Positions 18,366 through 26,014 of a stretch of DNA of 64,000 nt are shown piece by piece. Position numbers and translations under genes: made by a program. How positions within the stretch are numbered: the first letter of the stretch is position 1; the number at the start of each line of letters is the position of its first letter. Origin of the DNA: Burkholderia savannae (GTDB lineage: Bacteria > Pseudomonadota > Gammaproteobacteria > Burkholderiales > Burkholderiaceae); the NCBI RefSeq assembly GCF_001524445.2, contig NZ_CP013418.1, forward strand, positions 2,760,255 to 2,824,254, read 5' to 3'. A model generated the notes under the pieces. It was not told the DNA's origin, did not search any database, and saw only the letters and a program-made list of their open reading frames with translations.

Positions 18366-18622
18366 AGACCGAAACGATGTTGATTCAGATTCTGGAGAGC
18401 GTGATCGGCGTCAAGAAGGTGACGGGCGATACCCGTTTTCTGGATATCGGCGGCAATTCGCTCAATCTCGTCGAAGTGCTGAAGCAGATCAAGGCGAAAA
18501 CGGGCGTCGCGCCGTCGCCGAGGCTGTTTTTCGACAAGACGCGCTCGACGGTGGCGGCGTTGAGCGGCGAAATCGACGCACTGCGCGAGCTCAGCGGCGC
18601 CGAGGCCCCGGTCGCGGGCTGA
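18362..18622 (+). CDS. Stand-alone peptidyl/acyl carrier protein
   Basis: An 86-residue carrier protein starting inside the stop of the adenylation gene. The phosphopantetheine site is FLDIGGNSLN, with Ser33 as the attachment residue. Helix 2 (NLVEVLKQIKAKTG) and the LFFDKTRSTVAAL end are typical of NRPS-type carriers (T domains). It should hold the activated amino acid as a thioester for the halogenase encoded next. A phosphopantetheinyl transferase is not in this window. Confidence 0.93.
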   Translation: MKTETMLIQILESVIGVKKVTGDTRFLDIGGNSLNLVEVLKQIKAKTGVAPSPRLFFDKTRSTVAALSGEIDALRELSGAEAPVAG

Positions 18623-18716
18623 TTCCGGAGGGCGTTTCACGAGCCGCGAAAGCGGCGGCCGCGACAAGCGGATTTTTCAAGACATGGCTCTTTACGCCAT
18701 ATTTAGGAGAACTGAG

Positions 18717-19622
18717 ATGCAAAAGCGTTTTCACATGTCGGAAGCCGAAAAGAAATCTTTTTACGAGAACGGCTTCGCCGGCCCGTTCACGCTGTACGAA
18801 CCGGAGGAGATGACCCGCGTCTGGAACGAAGTGCGGATGGACCTGCTCGATGCGACGAAGGCGGCGTTCCCGAACAGCCGGCTCAACTATGACCGTCATC
18901 TCGACATGCCCGATCTGAACCAGATCATTAGTCATCCGAAGATCGTCGATCGGATCTCGAGCATCCTCGGCCCGGACGTGCTGAGCTGGCGAACCGAGTG
19001 GTTTCCGAAATACCCGGGCGACGAAGGTACCGACTGGCACCAGGCCGAGAGCTTCGTGGAGTTCGAAGGCACCGAGAAGCTCGAGCCGACGGCGGCGGAA
19101 GAAGGGCGGCCGTGGGAGCTGACCGCGTGGATCGCGATGAGCGAGGCGACGAAGGAGAACGGCTGCCTGAAGCTGATGCCGGGCAGCCACCGCACCTGGT
19201 TCTTCGACGAGAAGCGCAACATCCCGTTCGAGCCGGAGAACTTCAACAAGCGCGTGCTCGACGACGGCCAGAAATCAGGCTTCTACGGCTACGACTACGA
19301 GAAGCTGAAGCTCGATCCGAGCTGGAAGCCGGACGAGTCGCGCGCGGTGCACATGGAAGTGAAGCCGGGCCAGTTCTTCATCTTCACGTCGCGCTGCATG
19401 CATGGCTCGAATCCGAACACGAGCAAGGATTCGGTGCGTTTCGGCTGGGCGACGCGCTTCGTGCCGACGCACGTGAAGGTGTATTCGGGTCAGGAGTCGT
19501 TCCACCACTTCGGCGAAGTGCTGCCGCTCGACCGCTACTCGACGGTGTTGGTGGCGGGCGAGGACCGCTATGGCCATAACCGCGTGACGAAGCCGCTCGC
19601 CGCAGTTGCGGCGATCGCGTAA
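18717..19622 (+). CDS. SyrB2-type non-haem Fe(II)/2-oxoglutarate-dependent halogenase
   Basis: A 301-residue enzyme beginning at ATG 18717 after AGGAGA (18705-18710). It looks at first like a phytanoyl-CoA dioxygenase, but the iron-binding motif is His108-Gln-Ala110 (EGTDWHQAES). Hydroxylases have Asp or Glu at the third position, and the Ala leaves room for chloride, as in SyrB2 and CmaB. The second His is His229 (SRCMHGSNPN) and the 2-oxoglutarate arginine is Arg247 (WATRFVP). Long stretches follow SyrB2 as I remember it: NYDRHLD, ILGPDVLSWRTEWFPKYPG, GFYGYDY and SWKPDESRAVHM. SyrB2-like enzymes chlorinate unactivated carbons of an amino acid tethered to a carrier protein. The adenylation and carrier genes just upstream supply such a substrate. 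Confidence 0.94.
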   Translation: MQKRFHMSEAEKKSFYENGFAGPFTLYEPEEMTRVWNEVRMDLLDATKAAFPNSRLNYDRHLDMPDLNQIISHPKIVDRISSILGPDVLSWRTEWFPKYPGDEGTDWHQAESFVEFEGTEKLEPTAAEEGRPWELTAWIAMSEATKENGCLKLMPGSHRTWFFDEKRNIPFEPENFNKRVLDDGQKSGFYGYDYEKLKLDPSWKPDESRAVHMEVKPGQFFIFTSRCMHGSNPNTSKDSVRFGWATRFVPTHVKVYSGQESFHHFGEVLPLDRYSTVLVAGEDRYGHNRVTKPLAAVAAIA

Positions 19623-19640
19623 GCGAAGGAAGGCGCCGAC

Positions 19641-20423
19641 ATGAATGCATGCGAGGCCCGCTGGTTCCTGTTCGGCGCCGACGAACGGAAACCCGATGTA
19701 CGAATCCGGCTGTTCTGCTTTCACTACGCGGGCAGCGGCGGCTCAATCTTCAGGAACTGGGTCGAGTCGCTGCCGGACGGCGTCGAGCTTGTCGCGGTGC
19801 AGATGCCCGGCCGCGAGAACCGGCTGAACGAGCCGCTGTTGCACTCGATGGACGAAGTCGCGTCTCCGCTCGTCGACGCGCTCGCTCCGCTGCTCGACCG
19901 GCCGTTTGCGTTCTTCGGGCACAGCACGGGCGCGCTGATCGGTTTCGAGGTCGCGCGGGTACTGCGCGCTCGCGGATATCCGCAGCCGAGGCTTCTGATC
20001 GCGTCCGCGCAGAACGCGCCCGACGTGAAGCCGGAAGTGATTCGGCATCGGTTGTCGGATGCCGAGTTCGTCGAAGTGCTGCGCGGCTGCAACGGCACGC
20101 CCGACGCGATTCTGCAGGACCCGGCGCTGCTCGAGCTGCTGCTGCCGCGGATTCGCGCGGACGGCGCCGTGTTCGAGACGTACCGCTACGAGCCACAAGC
20201 GCCGCTCGATTGCCGGATCGTCGTCTTTCACGGCGTTCACGACGGCCTCGTGCGCGAAGACGGGCTCGCACGCTGGGCGAGCGAGACGCGGCAAAGCTTC
20301 GCACGCTACCGGTTTGCCGGCGACCACTTCTTCATTCACGACGAAGAGGCGTCGGTACTCGACCACATCAACCGCGAGCTCGAGCCGCTCTTGAGCGATG
20401 CGAGCTCCACTCTAATCGGATGA
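19641..20423 (+). CDS. Type II thioesterase (alpha/beta hydrolase) 1
   Basis: A 260-residue GrsT/TEII-type hydrolase. The N-terminus RIRLFCFHYAGSGGSIFRNW and VAVQMPGRENRLNEPL are signature strands. The nucleophile elbow is FFGHSTGA with Ser95, and the likely Asp and His are in FHGVHDGLV and AGDHFFIHDE. Such enzymes release acyl groups from carrier proteins, for editing or product release. Related alpha/beta hydrolases (SyrC, CmaE) act as aminoacyl shuttles but use Cys, while this one has Ser. Starts 18 bases after the halogenase stop. Confidence 0.9.
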   Translation: MNACEARWFLFGADERKPDVRIRLFCFHYAGSGGSIFRNWVESLPDGVELVAVQMPGRENRLNEPLLHSMDEVASPLVDALAPLLDRPFAFFGHSTGALIGFEVARVLRARGYPQPRLLIASAQNAPDVKPEVIRHRLSDAEFVEVLRGCNGTPDAILQDPALLELLLPRIRADGAVFETYRYEPQAPLDCRIVVFHGVHDGLVREDGLARWASETRQSFARYRFAGDHFFIHDEEASVLDHINRELEPLLSDASSTLIG

Positions 20424-20430
20424 CAGACAA

Positions 20431-21114
20431 ATGGCGCAGTGGAATTCAGATGACGAGCTGTTCGCGCTGATGCGCGCCGAGCTCTCGACCTGCCCCGTCA
20501 GCGACGTGATGGAGCAGCTCGGGTTCGCGTACCCGATGCTGCCGCCGGAGATCCGCCCGCTGCGGCGGGACATGGTGATGATCGGCCGCGCGATGCCCGT
20601 GCAGGACGAGCCGCCCGTGCCGCACGGCGGTCTCAAGCGTTACGACGCGAAACCGTTTGGACTGCTGTTCGAATCGGTCGAGGCGTTGCGTCCGGGCGAG
20701 GTCTACGTCGCGAGCGGCGGCCCGACGGCTGTCGCGCGGCTCGGCGATCTGCTTGTCACGCGCGCGCGCAATCTCGGTGCGGCGGGTGTCGTGTTGAACG
20801 CGCACGTGCGCGACGCGAACGCGATTGCCGATCTGAACCTGCCGGCGTTCGCGCACGGCACGTACGCATACGGGCTGCAGGGGCGCCACAACGTCGTCGA
20901 CTATCGCTGTTCGATCACCGTTGGCCACGTGCGAATCCGGCCGGGCGACCTGATCTTCGGCGACGGTGACGGCGTCTGCGTGATTCCGCGCGAAGCGGAG
21001 CAGGAAGTGATCAACCGCGCGATCGCGAAGAACCGGCTCGAACGCAAGGTTCGCGACGCGATCGTCGAAGGCCGCAGCGTCGTCGACGCATTCAATCAAT
21101 ACAACGTCATGTGA
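20431..21114 (+). CDS. RraA-fold HMG aldolase/oxaloacetate decarboxylase-like protein
   Basis: A 227-residue protein of the RraA / 4-hydroxy-4-methyl-2-oxoglutarate aldolase family. The family active-site pattern is present: ARLGDLLVTRARNLGAAGVV with Gly105-Asp106, followed by NAHVRDAN with Arg127-Asp128. Enzymes of this fold bind a divalent metal and cleave or form C-C bonds of 2-oxo acids, or decarboxylate oxaloacetate. RraA proper inhibits RNase E, but this copy keeps the catalytic residues and lies inside a biosynthetic operon. An aldolase/decarboxylase role, or handling of the pyruvate enolate, is therefore more likely. The substrate is unknown. Confidence 0.82.
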   Translation: MAQWNSDDELFALMRAELSTCPVSDVMEQLGFAYPMLPPEIRPLRRDMVMIGRAMPVQDEPPVPHGGLKRYDAKPFGLLFESVEALRPGEVYVASGGPTAVARLGDLLVTRARNLGAAGVVLNAHVRDANAIADLNLPAFAHGTYAYGLQGRHNVVDYRCSITVGHVRIRPGDLIFGDGDGVCVIPREAEQEVINRAIAKNRLERKVRDAIVEGRSVVDAFNQYNVM

Positions 21115-21128
21115 GGAGCGCAACAGCG

Positions 21129-22073
21129 ATGAAAGCGAGCTACGTGTGGAAGAACGGCGAACTGGTGCCGTGGGAGCGTGCGCAGGTGCACGTGATGAGC
21201 CATGCGCTGCATTACGGAACCAGCGTGTTCGAGGGCGTGCGCGCCTACGAGATCGGCGAGAAGGCGGCGATTCTCTGCGGCCGCGAGCACTTCGAGCGCT
21301 TGCTGTTCAGCTGCAAGGTCGCGCGGATTCCATCGCCGATGAGCGTCGGGCAGTGGATGGAGGCGACGGTCGAGACGCTGCGCGCGAACGGTCAGCGCAG
21401 CGCGTACATCCGGCCGCTCGTCTATCGCGGCGCGGGCGAGTCGCTCGGGCTCGACGCGCGGCAATGCCCGGCCGAAGCGCTGCTCGTGACGATGCCGTGG
21501 GGCGCGTATCTCGGCGACGAGGCGCTGGAGCAGGGTGTCGACGTGCAGGTCAGCAGCTGGCGGCGCAACGGCGCGGGCGCGGCGAGCACGCTCGCGAAGA
21601 TCGGCGGCCAGTACGTCAACGGCCAGGCGATCGTGATGGAGGCGCACGAGAACGGGATGAGCGAGGGCATCGCGCTCGACGCGAACGGTTTCGTGAGCGA
21701 AGGCAGCGGCGAGAACGTGTTCCTCGTCTACAAGAACGAGATCTTCACGCCGTCGATCGGCAGCAGCATCCTGAGCGGCATCACGCGCAATTGCGTGATT
21801 CGGATCGCGCGCGACCTCGGCTACACCGTGACCGAGACGAGCATCCCGCGCGAGATGCTTTATCTCGCCGACGAGATCTTCTTCACCGGCACCGCGGTCG
21901 AGATCTGTCCGGTGCGCTCGGTCGACAGGATGTTCGTCGGCGGCGGCAAGCGCGGCCCCGTGACGAAGGCGATCCAGGATCAGTACTTCGGCATCGTGCG
22001 CGGCACGCACGCGGACAAATGGAACTGGCTTACGCCCGTGCCGGTGCCGGCGCGCGACGGAGCGCGGTCATGA
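21129..22073 (+). CDS. Class IV (branched-chain-type) PLP aminotransferase
   Basis: A 314-residue fold-type IV aminotransferase close to IlvE in length and motifs: HALHYGTSVFEGVRAY at the N-terminus, STLAKIGGQYVNGQ with the PLP lysine Lys157, EGSGENVFLV, and ILSGITRNCVI for phosphate binding. It exchanges an amino group between glutamate and a 2-oxo acid. Starts at ATG 21129, 15 bases after the RraA-like stop, behind GAGGAG. In this operon it probably aminates the 2-oxo acid made by the pyruvate aldolase, or deaminates the amino-acid precursor. A role in ordinary Ile/Leu/Val synthesis is less likely. Confidence 0.88.
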   Translation: MKASYVWKNGELVPWERAQVHVMSHALHYGTSVFEGVRAYEIGEKAAILCGREHFERLLFSCKVARIPSPMSVGQWMEATVETLRANGQRSAYIRPLVYRGAGESLGLDARQCPAEALLVTMPWGAYLGDEALEQGVDVQVSSWRRNGAGAASTLAKIGGQYVNGQAIVMEAHENGMSEGIALDANGFVSEGSGENVFLVYKNEIFTPSIGSSILSGITRNCVIRIARDLGYTVTETSIPREMLYLADEIFFTGTAVEICPVRSVDRMFVGGGKRGPVTKAIQDQYFGIVRGTHADKWNWLTPVPVPARDGARS

Positions 22074-22912
22074 GCGCGCGCGAATCGGCGGCCGCTTCGC
22101 CGTGGCTGATCGTCCACGCGGCGCGGGATGCGCGCGTACGGCTCTTCTGCTTTCACTACGCGGGCGCGACCGCGTCGATCTTTCGGACGTGGCCGCGCGG
22201 CTTGCCCGACTGGGTCGAAGTGGTCGCGGTGCAACTGCCCGGCCGCGAGTATCGCCTGGGCGAGCCGCTGATCGAGGACGCCGAGCCGATCGTCGCGGCG
22301 CTCGCGGAGGTCGTGCCGCCGCTGCTCGATCTGCCGTACGCGTTCTTCGGCCACAGCATGGGCGCGCTGATCGCGTTCGACCTCGCACGCCTGCTGCGCG
22401 CGCGCGGCTTCGCCAAGCCTTCGCTGTTCGTCGCGTCGGGCCGCAGCGCGCCGCGTTTTCGCTGGCGGGACGCGGGCATTCAGACGCTGCCCGACGATGC
22501 GTTCATCGCCGCGGTGCGCGACTACAACGGCACGCCCGACGCGCTGATCGCCGATCCGGCGCTGCGCGACCTCTGGCTGCCCCGGCTGCGGGCGGATCTG
22601 ACGATCTCCGCGACGTACCGATACGTCGAAGCGCCGCCGCTCGATTGCCCGCTGCTCGTGCTGCACGGCTCGAACGACGGCCTCGTGAGCGACGCCGGGC
22701 TGTCGGGCTGGCTCGCCGAGACGAGCGGAGCCGCGCGCTACGTCGGTTTTTCGGGCGGCCATTTCTTCATGCACGGCGAAGAAGAGGGCGTGCTCGGCGA
22801 AATCGGCCGCGAGCTGGAGCGTGTGCTCGCACGCGAAGCGGCGGGTGTGCAAAGCGGCATGCGCGGTTCGGCGGCGCGCATGCGTCATTTGACGGAGGAG
22901 AGCGGCATATGA
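22070..22912 (+). CDS. Type II thioesterase (alpha/beta hydrolase) 2
   Basis: A 280-residue second TEII-type protein, starting with an ATGA overlap on the aminotransferase stop. RVRLFCFHYAGATASIFRTW, VAVQLPGREYRLGEPL and the elbow FFGHSMGA with Ser96 are clear; the likely Asp is in LHGSNDGLV and the His in SGGHFFMHGE. It resembles the first thioesterase strongly enough to suggest an old duplication. Two such enzymes for one carrier protein suggests distinct jobs, for example removal of misloaded groups versus release of product. The last 25 residues are an Arg-rich extension. Confidence 0.88.
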   Translation: MSARESAAASPWLIVHAARDARVRLFCFHYAGATASIFRTWPRGLPDWVEVVAVQLPGREYRLGEPLIEDAEPIVAALAEVVPPLLDLPYAFFGHSMGALIAFDLARLLRARGFAKPSLFVASGRSAPRFRWRDAGIQTLPDDAFIAAVRDYNGTPDALIADPALRDLWLPRLRADLTISATYRYVEAPPLDCPLLVLHGSNDGLVSDAGLSGWLAETSGAARYVGFSGGHFFMHGEEEGVLGEIGRELERVLAREAAGVQSGMRGSAARMRHLTEESGI

Positions 22913-23802
22913 AGAACAAATCATCGCGCACGCGCGTGGCGATCCTCGGGTCGGGCAGCATCGGGCTCGATCTGATGTTCAAAGTGAAGGCATCCGAACA
23001 ATTCGATCTGAGGTTCGTCGTCGGGCGTAATGCGCAGAGCGACGGACTCAAGCTCGCGCGCAGCTGCAACGTCGAGACGTCGAGCGACGGTCTCGACTTC
23101 CTGAAGGAGAACGAGGGGGCGTACGACCTCGTGTTCGACGCGACGTCGGCCGCCGCGCACAAAATCAACAATCGCTTCTTCTCGGACGCGGGCAAGTTCG
23201 TGATCGACCTGACGCCCGCGAAGCTCGGCCGCCTGTGCGTGCCGTGCATCAATCTGGACGACATGGGCGCCGAGCAGAACGTGAACCTCATCACCTGCGG
23301 CGGGCAGGCGAGCCTGCCGCTTGCGTACGCACTGAAGCAGGCGGTCGACGAGATCGAATACCTGGAGGTGGTGTCGGCGATCGCGTCGCGCAGCGCCGGC
23401 ATCGCGACGCGCGAGAACATCGACGAATACATGACGACGACCGAATACGCGCTCGCGAAATTCAGCGGTGCGAAGAAGACGAAGGCGATCCTCAACATCA
23501 ATCCCGCCGAGCCCGGCGTGCGGATGCAGACCACGCTCTATGCGTACGCGCGCTATCGCGATTTCGATCGGGTGCGTGCGTGCGTCGCCGGCATGGTCGA
23601 GAAGGTTCGCGAATACGTGCCCGGCTATCGGCTTGTCGTCGAACCGCTCGAAAGCCAGGGCAGGATCACGATCGGCCTGACGGTGCGCGGGCGCGGCGAC
23701 TACCTGCCCGAGTACGCGGGCAATCTGGACATCATCAATTGCGCGGCGCTCGCGGTCGCCTCGCATCGACATGCAACCGCCAGACAAGGAGCCACACAAT
23801 GA
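22909..23802 (+). CDS. Acylating acetaldehyde dehydrogenase-like enzyme (MhpF/DmpF family)
   Basis: A 297-residue CoA-acylating aldehyde dehydrogenase-type protein overlapping the preceding stop (ATGA). The NAD-binding loop VAILGSGSIGLDLM is at residues 10-23. The catalytic cysteine is Cys130 in NLITCGGQAS, and the C-terminal dimer and channel region is LNINPAEPGVRMQTTLYAYA. In meta-cleavage pathways this enzyme works in a channelled complex with the aldolase encoded next and interconverts aldehyde and acyl-CoA. Here no catabolic genes flank it. It may run in the reductive direction on a carrier-bound or CoA-bound thioester to give an aldehyde. Confidence 0.9.
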   Translation: MKNKSSRTRVAILGSGSIGLDLMFKVKASEQFDLRFVVGRNAQSDGLKLARSCNVETSSDGLDFLKENEGAYDLVFDATSAAAHKINNRFFSDAGKFVIDLTPAKLGRLCVPCINLDDMGAEQNVNLITCGGQASLPLAYALKQAVDEIEYLEVVSAIASRSAGIATRENIDEYMTTTEYALAKFSGAKKTKAILNINPAEPGVRMQTTLYAYARYRDFDRVRACVAGMVEKVREYVPGYRLVVEPLESQGRITIGLTVRGRGDYLPEYAGNLDIINCAALAVASHRHATARQGATQ

Positions 23803-24842
23803 TACTGATCAGCGATGCGACCTTGCGCGACGGCAATCACGCGATTCGCCATCAACTGAGCGCTGCGCAGATTCATGCGTATGCGCGCGCGGCCGACGAG
23901 GCCGGCATCGACGTCGTCGAAGTCGGGCACGGCAACGGTCTCGGCGGTTCGTCGTGCCTGCTCGGACAGACGCCCATCGGCGATCGCCTGATGCTCGAGA
24001 CCGCGCGCGCCGCGCTGCGCACGAGCCGGCTCGGCGTGCATTTCATTCCCGGGCTCGGCAAGGCGGCGGACATCGCGCTCGCGCTCGAGATCGGCGTCGA
24101 CGTCGTGCGCGTCGCGACGCATTGCACCGAAGCGAACGTGTCCGCGCGCTTCATCGAGCAGACGCGACACGCGGGCCGCACAGCGTTCGGTGTGCTGATG
24201 ATGTCGCACATGGCGCCGCCCGACGTGCTGCTCGCGCAAGCGAGGCTGATGGAGCGTTACGGCGCGCAGGCGGTCGTGCTGATGGACAGCGCCGGCTACT
24301 CGACGCCGTCGCTCGTGCGCGCGAAGGTCGAGCGCCTCGTCGACGGCCTCGATATCGACGTCGGCTTTCATGCGCACAACAATCTCGGGCTCGCGGTCGC
24401 GAACAGCCTCGTCGCGCTCGAGGCAGGCGCGCGCATCGTCGATGCCTGCGTGAAAGGCTTCGGCGCGGGCGCGGGCAACACGCAGCTCGAGACGCTCGTC
24501 GCCGCGATGGAACGCGAAGGGCACGGCGCGCGAACGACGTTCGAGCGCGTGATGACGCTCGCGCGCAGCACCGAGGCTTTCCTGAATCCGAAGACGCCGC
24601 ACATCCAGCCGGCGAACATCGCGAGCGGCCTGTACGGCCTCTTTTCCGGCTATGTGCCGCACATCCAGAAGGCGGCGCAGGAGTTCGGCGTCAACGAGTT
24701 CGATCTGTACAAGCGGCTCGCGGAACGCAAGCTCGTCGCCGGCCAGGAGGACATCATCATCGAGGAGGCGAGCCGTCTCGCGCGCGAGCGGGACGTGCAG
24801 CGCGCGAGCGACGGCGTGCGGATTCGCGAGCTGTCCGCGTGA
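23799..24842 (+). CDS. 4-Hydroxy-2-oxovalerate aldolase-like enzyme (MhpE/DmpG family)
   Basis: A 347-residue class II (metal-dependent) pyruvate aldolase overlapping the dehydrogenase stop. The active-site segment DATLRDGNHAIRHQL supplies Arg10, Asp11 and His14. The metal histidines are His191 and His193 in GFHAHNNLG. The C-terminal communication domain (ANIASGLYGLFSGYVPHIQKA) that binds the partner dehydrogenase is present. The reaction is reversible: aldehyde + pyruvate gives a 4-hydroxy-2-oxo acid. Coupled genes and an intact interface imply a channelled pair. In this setting synthesis of a 4-hydroxy-2-oxo acid for the aminotransferase is attractive. Confidence 0.92.
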   Translation: MILISDATLRDGNHAIRHQLSAAQIHAYARAADEAGIDVVEVGHGNGLGGSSCLLGQTPIGDRLMLETARAALRTSRLGVHFIPGLGKAADIALALEIGVDVVRVATHCTEANVSARFIEQTRHAGRTAFGVLMMSHMAPPDVLLAQARLMERYGAQAVVLMDSAGYSTPSLVRAKVERLVDGLDIDVGFHAHNNLGLAVANSLVALEAGARIVDACVKGFGAGAGNTQLETLVAAMEREGHGARTTFERVMTLARSTEAFLNPKTPHIQPANIASGLYGLFSGYVPHIQKAAQEFGVNEFDLYKRLAERKLVAGQEDIIIEEASRLARERDVQRASDGVRIRELSA

Positions 24843-24881
24843 GCGCGGACGCATTTCACACGATCGAACGAGGAGGGAATC

Positions 24882-25298
24882 GTGACAGGTTTGAGCGAAC
24901 GAGGTTTTGGTGCATGGGATCGAGTCGAGCGCGAAGTGCTGACCGATCGGATCGAGCGTCAGGTCGTCTCGGGCGACGCGCTGACGCTGGCGAAGCTGTT
25001 CCTGAAGAAAGGCGCGTTCGTCGGAACGCATTCGCATCCGAACGAGCAGTTCACCTACATCCTCGAAGGACGCCTGCTGTTCCGTTACGGCGAGCGCCTC
25101 GAGCACGAGGTCGAGGTGGGGCCCGGCGAGATCCTGCATCTTCCGGCGAACGTGCCGCACAACGCGTTGTGTCTCGAGGACGCGGTCGATCTCGACGTGT
25201 TTACGCCGCCGCGGGCCGACTGGCTCGCGCCGGACGGCAATCGCTACTTCGCCGGCGCACCGGCCGCGGCTTCGTCCGCGCCGGCGGCCGGCCGATGA
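24882..25298 (+). CDS. Small cupin-domain protein
   Basis: A 138-residue single cupin starting at GTG 24882, well placed after AGGAGGG (24871-24877). The two cupin motifs are GTHSHPNEQFTYILEGRLLFRYG (His, His, Glu ligands) and PGEILHLPANVPHNALC (final His), so a metal site is probable. Small cupins act as isomerases, dioxygenases, lyases or ligand sensors, and the function here is open. Its place near the end of the biosynthetic operon suggests a late tailoring step or stabilisation of a reactive intermediate. Confidence 0.85.
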   Translation: MTGLSERGFGAWDRVEREVLTDRIERQVVSGDALTLAKLFLKKGAFVGTHSHPNEQFTYILEGRLLFRYGERLEHEVEVGPGEILHLPANVPHNALCLEDAVDLDVFTPPRADWLAPDGNRYFAGAPAAASSAPAAGR

Positions 25299-25335
25299 AC
25301 GACCACCATCGAAGCCGACGAACCGAGGAGGCGCC

Positions 25336-25938
25336 GTGCTCATCCAGGATGCATTGCTCAAGATGTCGTTATACGTGTCGCTCGTGCTGATCGTGCCGGG
25401 GCCGACGAACACGCTGCTGCTGTCGTCGGGCCTGAAGGCCGGCCTGCGCGGCACCTGGCACCTCGTGATCGCGGAGGCGCTGGGCTATGTCGTCGCGATC
25501 TCGCTATGGGGGTTCTTCCTGCTGTCGGTGGCGGCGAGCCGGCCCTGGCTCTTCGGCGCGATCAAGCTGCTGAGCGCCGCGTACATCCTGTGGCTCGCGG
25601 TCAAGATGTGGACGAAGAGCCGCGCGCTGCACGAGCTGACCGCGGGGCCGATCAGTTTCGCGGATCTGTTCGTCGCGACGCTGATGAACCCGAAGGCACT
25701 GCTGTTTGCGAGCACGATGTTTCCGCTAGAAGCGTTCCGGTCGCTCAGCTACTTCGGATGGGCGGTCGTCGTGTTCCTGATCGTGCTCGCGCCGATCGGC
25801 GTCGGCTGGTCGAGCCTGGGCGGGCTGCTGACGTCGCAGCGCTCGTGGGCCGCGCATACGTCGACGTTCATGCGCTGCGCGTCGCTCGTGCTCGCGACGT
25901 TTTCTGGATCGCTCGCGTATTCGGTGTTGGGGCGCTGA
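25336..25938 (+). CDS. LysE/RhtB-family amino-acid exporter
   Basis: A 200-residue inner-membrane protein with five to six hydrophobic helices, starting at GTG 25336 after GAGGAG. IVPGPTNTLLLSSGLKAGLRG is the LysE-family signature (PGP...G...G..G), and LMNPKALLFASTMFP is the second conserved loop. Members export amino acids and amino-acid analogues by proton exchange. As the last gene of the halogenase operon it probably exports the product and provides self-protection, which supports an amino-acid-like product. Confidence 0.9.
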   Translation: MLIQDALLKMSLYVSLVLIVPGPTNTLLLSSGLKAGLRGTWHLVIAEALGYVVAISLWGFFLLSVAASRPWLFGAIKLLSAAYILWLAVKMWTKSRALHELTAGPISFADLFVATLMNPKALLFASTMFPLEAFRSLSYFGWAVVVFLIVLAPIGVGWSSLGGLLTSQRSWAAHTSTFMRCASLVLATFSGSLAYSVLGR

Positions 25939-25940
25939 AT

Positions 25941-25969
25941 CCGCTCGCGGGCGGGCGGCCCGCGAGCGG
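25941..25969 (+). terminator. GC hairpin ending the halogenase operon
   Basis: A perfect 12-bp stem CCGCTCGCGGGC/GCCCGCGAGCGG with a five-base loop, two bases after the LysE stop and between convergent genes. It lacks a T-run, so it may need Rho or act as a two-way barrier. Confidence 0.5.
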
Positions 25970-26014
25970 CCATCGACGATAGGAGAGACGGGCGGGCCGT
26001 GCGCCGCGCCCCGT

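Noticed and set aside
18717..19622. Phytanoyl-CoA dioxygenase (hydroxylase) assignment
   Set aside because: The HxD/E carboxylate ligand is replaced by Ala110, and the context is an adenylation-carrier pair.
22909..24842. An ordinary meta-cleavage (aromatic degradation) operon
   Set aside because: No ring-cleavage dioxygenase, hydrolase or hydratase gene is nearby, and the two genes are translationally coupled to the halogenase-cluster genes.
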